The position numbers and the translations under genes were made by a program. A stretch of 64,000 nucleotides of DNA from Sphingomonas jinjuensis (GTDB lineage Bacteria; Pseudomonadota; Alphaproteobacteria; Sphingomonadales; Sphingomonadaceae), in the NCBI RefSeq assembly GCF_014197105.1, contig NZ_JACIEV010000001.1, positions 372,001 to 436,000 on the forward strand, written 5' to 3'. The notes under the pieces were generated by a model. That model saw nothing but the letters and a program-made list of their open reading frames with translations, was not told the DNA's origin and made no database searches. This document shows, piece after piece, positions 50,003 through 57,939 of this stretch (the stretch's first letter is position 1; each line of letters opens with the position of its first letter).

Positions 50003-50449
50003 TCAGCGCGGCCGCGCTTTCAACTCGTCCCTGATCTCGCGCAGCAGCGCGACCTCGGCGCTATCCGGTGCAGGCGCTGCTTCGGGGCGATTCCGCTCGA
50101 GCCGCGTCGTCGCATGGTTCACGCTGCGCACGATCAGGAAGATGATGAAGGCGACGATGACGAAATTGACCGCCTGGGTCACGAATTCGCCATAGCCGAG
50201 CAGCGGCACGCCCGCCTTCTTGAGTGCGGCATAGTCGCTCGGCGAGCCGGTATAGGTTGAGGGGATCGGCGCCAGCGCGACGAAATAGCTCGAAAAATCG
50301 AGCCCGCCGAAGATCTTGCCGATGATCGGCATCAGCACGTCGTCGGTCAGCGACGTCACGATCTTGCCGAATGCCGCACCGATGATGACTGCCACGGCCA
50401 AGTCGAGCACGTTGCCGCGAGCGACGAACGCCTTGAATTCCTTCAACAT
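50003..50449 (-). CDS. mscL: Large-conductance mechanosensitive channel MscL
   Basis: A 148-residue channel opening under membrane tension to release solutes on osmotic downshock. The N-terminal helix and pore helix KEFKAFVARGNVLDLAVAV with IIGAAFGKIV are highly conserved; TM2 is FVTQAVNFVIVAFIIFLIV, and the C-terminal bundle EVALLREIRDELKAR closes the protein. ATG 50449 has GGGAGG 4-5 bases upstream. It is divergent from the lemA operon. Confidence 0.96.
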   Translation of the reverse strand: MLKEFKAFVARGNVLDLAVAVIIGAAFGKIVTSLTDDVLMPIIGKIFGGLDFSSYFVALAPIPSTYTGSPSDYAALKKAGVPLLGYGEFVTQAVNFVIVAFIIFLIVRSVNHATTRLERNRPEAAPAPDSAEVALLREIRDELKARPR

Positions 50450-50558
50450 ACTGCCTCCCTCTTTGGCCCTGGCCGGCAGGCTATGCCTCACGGGGGCTTT
50501 CGCCAACCCCCATCGCTGTCCTATATGCCTAAGGCAGAGAGTTCAGGAGACCCGGTTC

Positions 50559-51143
50559 ATGATCCGTCGTTCGCTGGTTGCCGTTCCCGTGCTGGTGGCC
50601 CTGTCCGGCTGCGGCATCAATTCGATCCCGACCGCCGAGGAGAATGCGAAGGCGCGCTGGGCCGATGTCCAGAATCAGTACCAGCGCCGCGCCGACCTGA
50701 TTCCCAACCTCGTCTCGACGGTGAAGGCCGCCGGCGCGCAGGAGAAGGACATCCTCGTCCAGGTGACGCAGGCCCGCGCCGGCGCCACCCAGGCGCGCGT
50801 CTCGCCCGAGGAGCTGACCGATCCGGCCAAGGTGCAGGCCTATCAGCAGGCGCAGGCCGGGCTGACGCTGTCGCTGCAGCGGTTGCAGGAGGCCTATCCC
50901 GAGCTGAAGAGCCAGGCCAACTACACCACGCTGATGAGCCAGCTCGAGGGCACCGAGAACCGCATCACCATCGCTCGCAACGATTACAACACCGCGGTGC
51001 AGCAGTATAACACCACGATCCGCACCTTCCCGGCGGCGATCGGCGCGCGCATCTTCTACGGCGCCAAGCCGATGGTGCCGTTCGCGGCGACGACCCCGGG
51101 TGCCGAGACGGCGCCGACCGTCAATTTCGGGAACACCAACTGA
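50559..51143 (+). CDS. LemA family lipoprotein
   Basis: A 194-residue protein with lipobox LSGC after MIRRSLVAVPVLVA. The LemA core is clear: ARWADVQNQYQRRADLIPNL, VSTVKAAGAQEKDILVQVTQ, AYPELKSQANYTTLMSQLEG, TENRITIARNDYNTAVQQYN and TFPAAIGARIFYG. LemA forms a four-helix bundle at the envelope; its role is not settled. ATG 50559 has AGGAGA 8-9 bases upstream. It starts a tight lemA-TPM-TPM-NUDIX group. Confidence 0.92.
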   Translation: MIRRSLVAVPVLVALSGCGINSIPTAEENAKARWADVQNQYQRRADLIPNLVSTVKAAGAQEKDILVQVTQARAGATQARVSPEELTDPAKVQAYQQAQAGLTLSLQRLQEAYPELKSQANYTTLMSQLEGTENRITIARNDYNTAVQQYNTTIRTFPAAIGARIFYGAKPMVPFAATTPGAETAPTVNFGNTN

Positions 51144-51154
51144 AGTCGACCGCC

Positions 51155-52030
51155 ATGCCGGCGTTGCGCCGCCTGCTCGCGCTCGTCGCGCTGCTGCTCG
51201 TGTTCGCGGGCGGCAGCGCGTGGGCGGACCCGACCTTTCCGAAGTTCACCGGGCTCGTCGTCGACGACGCCAACGTCCTGCCGCCCGACGTCGAAGCCGG
51301 CCTGACGCGCAAGCTGGAAGCGTTGCAGAAGGACACCAGGCGCCAGCTGGTCGTCGCGACGATCGGCGACATGCAGGGCTATCCGCTCGAGGAATACGGC
51401 TATCGGCTAGGTCGCGCGTGGGGCGTCGGTCTCAAGGACGTGAACAACGGCGCGATCCTGTTCATCGCTCCCAACAACCCGCCCGGCCAGCGCGGGCCTC
51501 GCCTCGAAGTGGGTAGAGGGCTCGAACCCGTTCTTACTGACGCGCTGTCGAGCACGATCATCAACCAGCGTATGGTCCCGCTGCTCAAGCAGGGCCAGAT
51601 CGCCCAGGCGATGGAGGCGGGCACCGACGCGATCGTCGAGCAGCTGCGCGCTTCTCCCGACGAGGCCAAGGCGCGAACCGACGCCGCGATCGCCGAGTTC
51701 GATCGCCAGCACGCCCGACGCGGCGGCAGCGGCGGCGGCTTCCCCATCGCCCTCGTTTTCGGCGGCATGGTCCTCCTCTTCGTCCTCCTGTCCTTCGCCC
51801 GACGTGGCCAGGGCCGGCGCTACCACGACGACAGCGGCATCGGCTCGGTCGTGCTATGGAGCATTGCCAACGAGATCGCGCGCAACGCCGGCAACAGCCG
51901 TAGCAGCGGCTGGGGCGGCGGCGGATTCGGAGGCGGCGACGGCGGCAGCAGCGGCGGTTGGGGCGGCGGTGGCTTCACCGGCGGCGGTGGCGGCGATTTC
52001 GGGGGCGGCGGCGCCTCGGGGGACTGGTGA
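51155..52030 (+). CDS. TPM domain protein with glycine-rich tail (YgcG-like)
   Basis: A 291-residue protein: signal peptide (LLALVALLLVFAGGSAWA), a TPM (TLP18.3/Psb32/MOLO-1) domain (FTGLVVDDANVLPPDVEAGL, RQLVVATIGDMQGYPLEEYG, GAILFIAPNN, VGRGLEPVLTDALSSTIINQ), a membrane helix (IALVFGGMVLLFVLLSF), and a long Gly/Ser-rich tail ending GGGGASGDW. This is the usual partner of LemA. The tail is low complexity and probably flexible. The stop overlaps the next start. Confidence 0.9.
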   Translation: MPALRRLLALVALLLVFAGGSAWADPTFPKFTGLVVDDANVLPPDVEAGLTRKLEALQKDTRRQLVVATIGDMQGYPLEEYGYRLGRAWGVGLKDVNNGAILFIAPNNPPGQRGPRLEVGRGLEPVLTDALSSTIINQRMVPLLKQGQIAQAMEAGTDAIVEQLRASPDEAKARTDAAIAEFDRQHARRGGSGGGFPIALVFGGMVLLFVLLSFARRGQGRRYHDDSGIGSVVLWSIANEIARNAGNSRSSGWGGGGFGGGDGGSSGGWGGGGFTGGGGGDFGGGGASGDW

Positions 52031-52698
52031 TGCGGCTGACGGCGGAGGATCACGACCTCGTCACCCGCGCGGTGACGGCGGCGGAGGAGCAGACCGATGG
52101 CGAGATCGTCACCGTCGTCGCGCGCCAGTCCGACGCCTATCACGACGTCGCGCTTCACTGGGCGGTGACCGCGATGGTGCTGGTCATCGCGCTGCTCGCC
52201 GCCTTTCCCGTCGCGATCGATCATCTCCACGGCCTGTTCGATCCCTGGGGCACCCCCGCCAGCCAGCGCGATGCGCTGACCATCGCGCTGATCCTGGGCG
52301 GTGCGGCGTTCCTGATCGTGCGACTGGTCCTGCGCCCCGGCCCGCTGCGCTTCGCGCTGACGCCGGGCGCGACCAAGCAGCGCCGCGTGCGGGCGAAGGC
52401 GCTCGCGCTGTTCCGCACCGCCGCCGAGCAGCGCACCGTCGCCGCCACCGGCGTGCTGCTGTACGTGTCGCTGGGCGAACATCGCGCCGAATTGATCGCC
52501 GACGCCGCGATCCACGGCCGCGTCGACGAGCGCGAATGGGGGGCGGCGATGGCCGCGCTGATCGCCGAGATCAAGCAACGCCGCCCCGGCCACGGCATGG
52601 CGGAAGCGGTGCGGCTGATCGGTGGCGTCCTCGCCCAACACTTCCCGCGGTCGGAGGGTGACATCAACGAGCTGCCGGATCGGCTGATCGAGCTATGA
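52030..52698 (+). CDS. Second TPM domain membrane protein
   Basis: A 222-residue protein with a split TPM domain. An N-terminal part (AEEQTDGEIVTVVARQSDAY) is followed by two membrane helices (VTAMVLVIALLAAFPVAI and ALTIALILGGAAFLIVRLVL), then the rest of the fold (RTVAATGVLLYVSLGEHRAE, LIADAAIHGRVDEREWGAAM). Pairs of TPM proteins after LemA are common. ATG 52030 shares a base with the preceding stop (TGATG); GTG 52027 is also possible. It overlaps the NUDIX gene by 4 bases (ATGA). Confidence 0.87.
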   Translation: MRLTAEDHDLVTRAVTAAEEQTDGEIVTVVARQSDAYHDVALHWAVTAMVLVIALLAAFPVAIDHLHGLFDPWGTPASQRDALTIALILGGAAFLIVRLVLRPGPLRFALTPGATKQRRVRAKALALFRTAAEQRTVAATGVLLYVSLGEHRAELIADAAIHGRVDEREWGAAMAALIAEIKQRRPGHGMAEAVRLIGGVLAQHFPRSEGDINELPDRLIEL

Positions 52699-53216
52699 GC
52701 GACAGGACGGTCGTCTGGGAAGGTCGCTTCTTGACCGCGGTCACCGAGGGACCGTGGGAATATGCGGAGCGCAAGCGCGATATCGGCGCCGCGGTGATCG
52801 TCGCGGTCGACGCCGATCGCCACCTGCTGCTCGTCGAGCAATATCGCATTCCGGTCGGCAAGGTCTGCCTCGAACTGCCCGCCGGCCTCGTCGGCGACGA
52901 CAGCGAGGGCGAGGCCGTCACCGACGCCGCCCGCCGCGAGCTTGAAGAGGAAACCGGCTATCACGCTGCGTCGGTCGAGGAATATGGCGAATTCTACTCG
53001 TCGCCGGGGATGACGTCGGAACGCTTCACCATCGTCGTCGCCACCGGGCTGACGCGAATCGGCGATGGCGGCGGCGAGGAGAATGAGGACATCACCGTGC
53101 GGCGCGTGCCGCTGGACGACGCCCCCGCCTTTATTGCCGAGCGCCGCCGTGGGGGGCTTGGGATCGACGCGAAACTGCTACTGATCCTGGGCAGCGGGCT
53201 GCTGGCGGACCTCTAA
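52695..53216 (+). CDS. NUDIX hydrolase, ADP-ribose pyrophosphatase-like
   Basis: A 173-residue enzyme. The Nudix box fits GX5EX7REUXEEXGU exactly (GDDSEG, E, AVTDAAR, RELEEETGY). LLLVEQYRIPVGKVCLELPA, upstream of the box, is the ADP-ribose pyrophosphatase signature, and EYGEFYSSPGMTSERFTIVV follows. Likely substrates are ADP-ribose and similar nucleoside diphosphates. The start overlaps the second TPM gene (ATGA), so it is translated with envelope genes, an unobvious pairing. Confidence 0.92.
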   Translation: MSDRTVVWEGRFLTAVTEGPWEYAERKRDIGAAVIVAVDADRHLLLVEQYRIPVGKVCLELPAGLVGDDSEGEAVTDAARRELEEETGYHAASVEEYGEFYSSPGMTSERFTIVVATGLTRIGDGGGEENEDITVRRVPLDDAPAFIAERRRGGLGIDAKLLLILGSGLLADL

Positions 53217-53225
53217 CAACCCCCA

Positions 53226-53311
53226 CGTCATCCTGACGAAAGTCAGGATCTCCCGCGGCGGCGCGGAAAGGCTTCAACAACGGTGAGATCCTGACTGTCG
53301 TCAGGATGACG
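53226..53311. repeat. Palindromic repeat, family B variant, copy 4
   Basis: CGTCATCCTGACGAAAGTCA then GGATCTCC at the left and GAGATCCTGACTGTCGTCAG then GATGACG at the right. Each arm is a complete hairpin (CCTGAC/GTCAGG) and the arms pair with each other. It separates the convergent NUDIX and tonB genes. Confidence 0.75.
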
Positions 53312-53334
53312 CTGGCGGGCACGTGCCCCCCTCC

Positions 53335-54075
53335 TCACCGATTATCATTCACCCATTCATGGTCGACAATGATGATCGACCGCACCGGCCGGCCATAGGC
53401 ATCGCGCGACGGGTCGTAGCGAAAGCGCTGAGTAATCAACCGGCACGTCTGCGCGTCGAGCTCGGGATAGCCGCTCGATTCGACCACACGGCACCCCGTC
53501 ACCCGGCCGTCGACCTCTACCGCGTAGCGCACTGTCACCGTGCCGCCGATCCCCGATTCCGCCGCCTCCGCCGGAAAGTCCGAATCCTTCAGCCGGCCCT
53601 TGATCCGCCGCGGCGGCGTCTCGTCGCCCATGCCGCCGTCGCCATCGCCCGATCCCCCGGCGCCGAAGCCGTTGCCAATCCCGCCCGCGCCCTGCCCCGG
53701 CCCGGGGGTCGCTGCCGCCCCCGCCGTGGGCGCCGTGCCAGTACGGGCGACGGGTGCCGCCACGACGGGCTGCGGCGGGGGTGGCAGCACGACGACCGGC
53801 TTGGGCGCGACGACCTCGGTCGGGTTCGCCCGCAGCGCCGGGGGCGCCGCCTCGCCCTGCGGACGCTTGCTCGCTTTTGGCACCGGCACGACGCGATGTG
53901 GCTCGGGCGGATCGGCGGGCAACAGTTGCAGCACGACCAGCGCCTCGCGCGCCGCGGGCACGACATTCACCGCCAGCCCCGCGATCAGCGCCCAGCCCAG
54001 CAGCGCAGTGATCGCCGCGCTCGCCAGCGCCACGCCCGCTCGTTCGCGCGGAGGAAGTCCGATCGTCGTCGCCAT
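53335..54075 (-). CDS. Energy transducer TonB family protein
   Basis: A 246-residue protein: an N-terminal membrane helix (ALASAAITALLGWALIAGLA), a periplasmic linker rich in Pro/Val and then Gly/Asp (GAGGIGNGFGAGGSGDGDGG), and a TonB C-terminal domain (GGTVTVRYAVEVDGRVTGCR, VESSGYPELDAQTCRLITQR). TonB passes ion-gradient energy to outer-membrane receptors. exbB/exbD are not adjacent, so it may be one of several TonB paralogues. The Gly/Asp stretch is unusual where a Pro/Glu/Lys spacer is common. Confidence 0.88.
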   Translation of the reverse strand: MATTIGLPPRERAGVALASAAITALLGWALIAGLAVNVVPAAREALVVLQLLPADPPEPHRVVPVPKASKRPQGEAAPPALRANPTEVVAPKPVVVLPPPPQPVVAAPVARTGTAPTAGAAATPGPGQGAGGIGNGFGAGGSGDGDGGMGDETPPRRIKGRLKDSDFPAEAAESGIGGTVTVRYAVEVDGRVTGCRVVESSGYPELDAQTCRLITQRFRYDPSRDAYGRPVRSIIIVDHEWVNDNR

Positions 54076-54093
54076 GACGCGAATGTAAGACCA

Positions 54094-54115
54094 CAGCCCG
54101 CGTTAACGAGGGCTG
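54094..54115 (-). terminator. Hairpin between nnrU-like gene and tonB
   Basis: CAGCCC (54094-54099) pairs with GGGCTG (54110-54115) around a 10-base loop. On the minus strand it follows the NnrU stop by about 11 bases. There is only a weak T-rich trail, so termination is tentative. Confidence 0.35.
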
Positions 54116-54125
54116 ATGACAAGCC

Positions 54126-54809
54126 TTAGATCCAGCGCCAGATTCCCGCCGCCCATCCCGCCAGCGGGCCATGCGCCCAGGTCGCGGCGAGCCAGATGAG
54201 AACGCCGCCCGCCCAGTCGTGCGGCCGAAAGCCGCCAAGCCGCGTCCGCCCCGCCGTTACCGCCGCAAAAGGCCAGAAGCTCGTCTGCGCCTCCCACGCC
54301 CGCCAGCGCTCGGGCTCCAGCGCCTCCTTCTTGCGGTCCTGCAAGGCGGCGCCCGCCAGCGCGAGGACGATGATCGATCCCGCCAGCACGACATTGGCGA
54401 GAAGCGGATAGACCGCGATGTGGCACAGCCCCCACAGCGCGAACGCCCACATCATCGGATGCCGCGTGATCGCGAACACGCCCCGCGCCGCCGGCACCGG
54501 CTTCGCCGCGCCGCCGGGGTCGGGCAGCGCCGGGTTGCCGATCAGCGACCCCATCAGCAGCACGCTCGCGATCAGCATCACGGCGGTCACCACCGCCCAC
54601 AGCCCGTCGCCGACCGGCCACCACGGCGCCGTCGCGGGGGCGCCGCGATAGGCCGCCGCCATCCAGCCCAGCGTCGCGAACGCCACCAGCGAATAGAGGC
54701 CCAGGAACCCGCGCTCGCCGAACCGCGCGACCAGCGGCGCCCTGAGTGGATGGGACAGCAGGAAATGCGTGCCCACGAAGGCGATGCACGCGGCGATCAG
54801 CTGTCCCAT
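54126..54809 (-). CDS. NnrU family membrane protein
   Basis: A 227-residue protein with about six hydrophobic helices. FVGTHFLLSHPLRAPLVARF at the N-terminus, FAITRHPMMWAFALWGLCHI (His-Pro motif of the NnrU/isoprenylcysteine methyltransferase-like fold) and HDWAGGVLIWLAATWAHGPL are typical. NnrU is linked to nitrite/NO respiration in some bacteria, but no denitrification gene is here, so the role is open. It begins 11 bases after the POT transporter stop, probably the same transcript. Confidence 0.87.
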   Translation of the reverse strand: MGQLIAACIAFVGTHFLLSHPLRAPLVARFGERGFLGLYSLVAFATLGWMAAAYRGAPATAPWWPVGDGLWAVVTAVMLIASVLLMGSLIGNPALPDPGGAAKPVPAARGVFAITRHPMMWAFALWGLCHIAVYPLLANVVLAGSIIVLALAGAALQDRKKEALEPERWRAWEAQTSFWPFAAVTAGRTRLGGFRPHDWAGGVLIWLAATWAHGPLAGWAAGIWRWI

Positions 54810-54820
54810 CGGCTCACATC

Positions 54821-56401
54821 CTAAGGCTTGCGCTCTCCACGCGTGTCGAGCCCCACCGACGCCGGCTCGACGTTCAGCGGATCGCCGGCGAGGACGTGGT
54901 CGCTGTCGCCCAGCGTATCGAGGTGCATCAGCTTCGCGACGAACGGCGCCACCGCCAGCACGACGACGCCGACGCCGATCGCGAACCAGCCGATTCGGGC
55001 ATAGACCTCGAGCACCTGCTCGGCGCCCGCGCCCTCGCCACCGGTCGCCTGCGCGATCAACCCGGCGATGAAATTGCCCGCCGCCGTCGCCAGGAACCAC
55101 GTGCCCATCATCAGCCCGGTCATGCTCTTCACCGACAACCGCGTCATCGACGACAGCCCGATCGGCGAGAAGCACAGCTCGGCCGCCGAGTGGAACAGAT
55201 AGAGCAGGATGACGAAGATCGCCGGGGTCAGCCCCTGGCTCGGCGCGCCGAGGATCAGCGCGAAGAAGCCGGCGCCGACCAGGATCAGGCCGATGCCGAA
55301 CTTGAACGGCGCCGACGGCTCGAGCTTGCGGCGGCCGAGCTTCACCCAGATCGCGCCGAAGACGGGCGCCAGCGTGATGATGAAGGCCGGGTTGACCGAC
55401 TGGAACACCGAGGCGGGGATCGCGAAGCCCAGGATCGTGCGGTCGACCGCCTGGTCGGTGTAGAGCGTCAGCGACGAGCCCGTCTGCTCGAACAGCGCCC
55501 AGAACAACGGGCACAGCATGATCAGGAACAGCGCCGCGAACAGCCGGTCGCGCTCCTGCCGGGGCAGCTTGGTGACGGCGGTGACGATGATGCCGCCGAC
55601 TGTGACGACCGCGGCCGCGATCAACAGCAGGCCGACCAGCCCCTGCTGGCCGACGAGATACCACGAGGCGAAGACGGCGAGTATCGCGCCGACGTAGATC
55701 AGCCATTCGTTGCTGATCCCGATCGGCGATCGGCGCCGCAACGCACCCGCCACCGGCGGCTCGCCGACCCCGGCCAGCTCGCGCCGGAACGACAGGAACG
55801 CGACCAGCCCCAGCGCCATGCCGATCCCGGCGGCTCCGAAGCCCCAGCCCCAGCCGACCGTCTCGCCCAGGATGCCGACGATGATCGGCCCGACGAAGGC
55901 GCCGGTGTTGATCCCCATGTAGAAGATCGAGAAGGCGCCGTCGCGGCGGATGTCGTCGCGCGGGTAGAGCGCGCCGACCAGCACCGAGATATTGCCCTTT
56001 AGGAAGCCGGTGCCGACGATCACGAACGCCAGCGCCAGGTAGAAGCCGAGCAGCGCCGACCCCTGCTGCCCCTGCGGCCCCTCGACCACCGCGATCAGCA
56101 AATGGCCGATGGTGATGAAGATGCCGCCCGCCAGCACCGCCTTGCGCGCGCCGAGCAGCCGGTCGGCCAGCAATCCGCCCAGGATCGGGGTGATGTACAC
56201 CATCGAGGTATAGGCGCCGTAGATCGCATAGGCCGGCTGTTCCGCCAGCAGGAAGTGCTTGGTCAGGTACAGCACCAGGATCGCGCGCATGCCGTAGAAG
56301 GAAAAGCGCTCCCAAAGCTCGACGAAGAACAGCAGGAACAGGCCCCGCGGATGCCCCAGCCACGTCGGCCGCACGCTTGCGCCCGCTACGCCATCGACCA
56401 T
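54821..56401 (-). CDS. Proton-dependent oligopeptide transporter (POT/PTR family)
   Basis: A 526-residue, 12-14 helix transporter. The signature ELWERFSFYGMRAILVLYLT (ExxERFxYYG) lies in helix 1, GGLLADRLLGARKAVLAG follows helix 2, and FSIFYMGINTGAFVGPII is the PTR2 signature. FALFEQTGSS-like FWALFEQTGSSLTLYTDQAV and AELCFSPIGLSSMTRLSV are also conserved. It imports di- and tripeptides with protons. The start MVDGVAGASV at 56401 is an in-frame ATG. NnrU follows closely. Confidence 0.93.
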   Translation of the reverse strand: MVDGVAGASVRPTWLGHPRGLFLLFFVELWERFSFYGMRAILVLYLTKHFLLAEQPAYAIYGAYTSMVYITPILGGLLADRLLGARKAVLAGGIFITIGHLLIAVVEGPQGQQGSALLGFYLALAFVIVGTGFLKGNISVLVGALYPRDDIRRDGAFSIFYMGINTGAFVGPIIVGILGETVGWGWGFGAAGIGMALGLVAFLSFRRELAGVGEPPVAGALRRRSPIGISNEWLIYVGAILAVFASWYLVGQQGLVGLLLIAAAVVTVGGIIVTAVTKLPRQERDRLFAALFLIMLCPLFWALFEQTGSSLTLYTDQAVDRTILGFAIPASVFQSVNPAFIITLAPVFGAIWVKLGRRKLEPSAPFKFGIGLILVGAGFFALILGAPSQGLTPAIFVILLYLFHSAAELCFSPIGLSSMTRLSVKSMTGLMMGTWFLATAAGNFIAGLIAQATGGEGAGAEQVLEVYARIGWFAIGVGVVVLAVAPFVAKLMHLDTLGDSDHVLAGDPLNVEPASVGLDTRGERKP

Positions 56402-56481
56402 TCGCTACGCTCCCTCACACCCACGCTCGTCGCGGCGCCAATTAGTTACAAGGGACACTAGCGGCTGAACGAGTCCTGTAA

Positions 56482-56504
56482 ATCCTCCCCTGCGCGGGGA
56501 GGAT
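56482..56504. repeat. Half copy of family D-like palindrome
   Basis: ATCCTCCCCTGCGCGGGGAGGAT, a 23-base hairpin with an 8-pair GC-rich stem, 15 bases before the nitroreductase start. In the mRNA leader it could affect translation. It is a single-arm form of the repeat seen between convergent genes elsewhere. Confidence 0.6.
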
Positions 56505-56519
56505 TGGGTAAAAGGCGCC

Positions 56520-57119
56520 ATGCTCAACGATCCCACCTCTGCGCTGTCGCTTCTCGCCACCCGCCGATCGGGCAAGCCGCGCGACCTCGTCGCCCCCGGC
56601 CCCGACGCCGCGCAGCTTGATTCGATCCTGTCGATCGCGGCGCGCACCCCCGACCATGGCAAGCTCGCGCCCTGGCGCTTCGTCGTCGTGCCGGCGACCC
56701 GCCGCGGCGCGCTCGCCGACGTCATCACCCGCGCCTATCGCGCCGAACGACCGCAGGCGTCGGCGACCGAGATCGCCTCGCTCGAGCAATTCGCGCGCCA
56801 GGCGCCGACGCTGGTCGTCGTCCTGTCGTCCCCCCGCGACAGCCATATCCCGCGCTGGGAGCAGGAATTGTCCGCCGGCGCCGCGACGATGAACCTGCTC
56901 CACGCCGCCCATGCTCACGGCTTCGCCGCGGGCTGGCTGACCGGCTGGCCCGCCTTTTCCGACACTGTCCGCAATGCGTTCGGTACCGCGGCGGAGCGGA
57001 TCGTCGGCTTCGTCTTCATCGGCACGCCGTCGCGCGACCTCGACGAACGTCCGCGCCCGGACATGGCACGGATCGTCTCAACCTGGGGCGGCACGGGACT
57101 CGACGGACGCGCGGATTAG
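56520..57119 (+). CDS. Nitroreductase family protein (YdjA-like)
   Basis: A 199-residue FMN-binding reductase. LLATRRSGKPRDLVAPGPDA and AARTPDHGKLAPWRFVVVPA are the N-terminal FMN contacts of the YdjA/minimal nitroreductase subgroup; AHAHGFAAGWLTGWPAFSD and IVGFVFIGTPSRDLDERPRP the C-terminal ones. It acts as a dimer on NAD(P)H and an unknown acceptor. It is followed 14 bases later by a GntR regulator on the same strand. Confidence 0.9.
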   Translation: MLNDPTSALSLLATRRSGKPRDLVAPGPDAAQLDSILSIAARTPDHGKLAPWRFVVVPATRRGALADVITRAYRAERPQASATEIASLEQFARQAPTLVVVLSSPRDSHIPRWEQELSAGAATMNLLHAAHAHGFAAGWLTGWPAFSDTVRNAFGTAAERIVGFVFIGTPSRDLDERPRPDMARIVSTWGGTGLDGRAD

Positions 57120-57133
57120 TGTATTAAACGAGC

Positions 57134-57490
57134 ATGACAGCGCTCAGCAACGAGGATAGCCCCGTCTACATCCGCCTTCGCGCGACGATTGCGGCCGGGA
57201 TCCTGCGCGGCGACTATCGCGCGGGCGACCAGCTCCCCTCGGTACGCGCCTTCGCCGCGGAGAACGGCGCCAACCCGCTGACCGTCGCCAAGGCCTATCA
57301 AAGCTTCCAGGACGATGGCTATGTCGAGGTGCGCCGCGGCGTCGGCATGTTCGTCCTGCCCGGTGCCGCCGAGCGGCTCCGCCTCGCCGAGCGCGACAAT
57401 TTCGTGAAGAACCAGTGGCCACGCATCCGCGGCTACATCGACCTGCTCGGCCTCGACGCCGCGGACCTGCTCCAGCGCGAGAACGCCTGA
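57134..57490 (+). CDS. GntR family regulator, YtrA subfamily
   Basis: A 118-residue short GntR regulator. The winged helix is complete (YIRLRATIAAGILRGDYRAG, LPSVRAFAAENGANPLTVAK, YVEVRRGVGMFVLPGA), followed by a short dimerisation tail (ERLRLAERDNFVKNQWPRIR). YtrA-type members usually control ABC-transporter operons; none is adjacent. It is probably co-transcribed with the nitroreductase. The stop lies at the edge of a family D repeat. Confidence 0.9.
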   Translation: MTALSNEDSPVYIRLRATIAAGILRGDYRAGDQLPSVRAFAAENGANPLTVAKAYQSFQDDGYVEVRRGVGMFVLPGAAERLRLAERDNFVKNQWPRIRGYIDLLGLDAADLLQRENA

Positions 57491-57491
57491 A

Positions 57492-57622
57492 ATCCTCCCC
57501 CGCTAGGGGGAGGTGGCAGCGAAGCTGACGGAGGGGGCGGCAAGCGGCGCATCATCAAGAGAGCGGGCATTCCTCCCCCTCCGAGCCGCTGCGCGGCCCA
57601 CCCCCCCCTGGCGGGGTAGGAT
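57492..57622. repeat. Palindromic repeat, family D, copy 4
   Basis: ATCCTCCCCCGCTAGGGGGA then GGTGGCAGCGAAGCTGACGG at the left; CCTCCCCCTCCGAGCC and CCCCCCTGGCGGGGTAGGAT at the right. It lies between two plus-strand genes (GntR regulator and xseB), not at a convergent junction. The rest of the 208-base gap up to xseB shows no gene. Confidence 0.75.
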
Positions 57623-57698
57623 TCGCGCCCATCGCATCGTAGACTCCCGGCCATCCTCGTGCCTTGCCTCGCCCGCGCCCCTGCCCCATAGGTTCGGC

Positions 57699-57938
57699 AT
57701 GGATACGCCGATCGAGACGCTGACGTTCGAAGACGCGCTGAAGGAACTCGAACGCATCGTCGCCCGGCTGGAAAGCGGCGAGGCGACGCTCGACGAGTCG
57801 ATCCAGCTTTACGAACGCGGCGATCGCCTGCGCCAGCGCTGCGCCGACCGGCTCGATGCCGCCCAGGCGCGGATCGAGGCGATCCGCCTGGATGCCGATG
57901 GCCGACCCGCGGGCACGCGCCCCTTCGCCGCTGCCTGA
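57699..57938 (+). CDS. xseB: Exodeoxyribonuclease VII small subunit
   Basis: A 79-residue helical protein. IETLTFEDALKELERIVARL and ESGEATLDESIQLYERGDRL are the conserved helices that bind the large subunit XseA; the tail ends ADGRPAGTRPFAAA. The holoenzyme degrades single-stranded DNA in both directions. It is two bases from ispA, the standard xseB-ispA pairing. Confidence 0.93.
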   Translation: MDTPIETLTFEDALKELERIVARLESGEATLDESIQLYERGDRLRQRCADRLDAAQARIEAIRLDADGRPAGTRPFAAA

Positions 57939-57939
57939 T

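Noticed and set aside
54810..56363. Open frame extending the NnrU gene upstream to a 745-residue protein
   Set aside because: The extension is an off-frame shadow of the POT transporter; NnrU homology begins only at the ATG at 54809.
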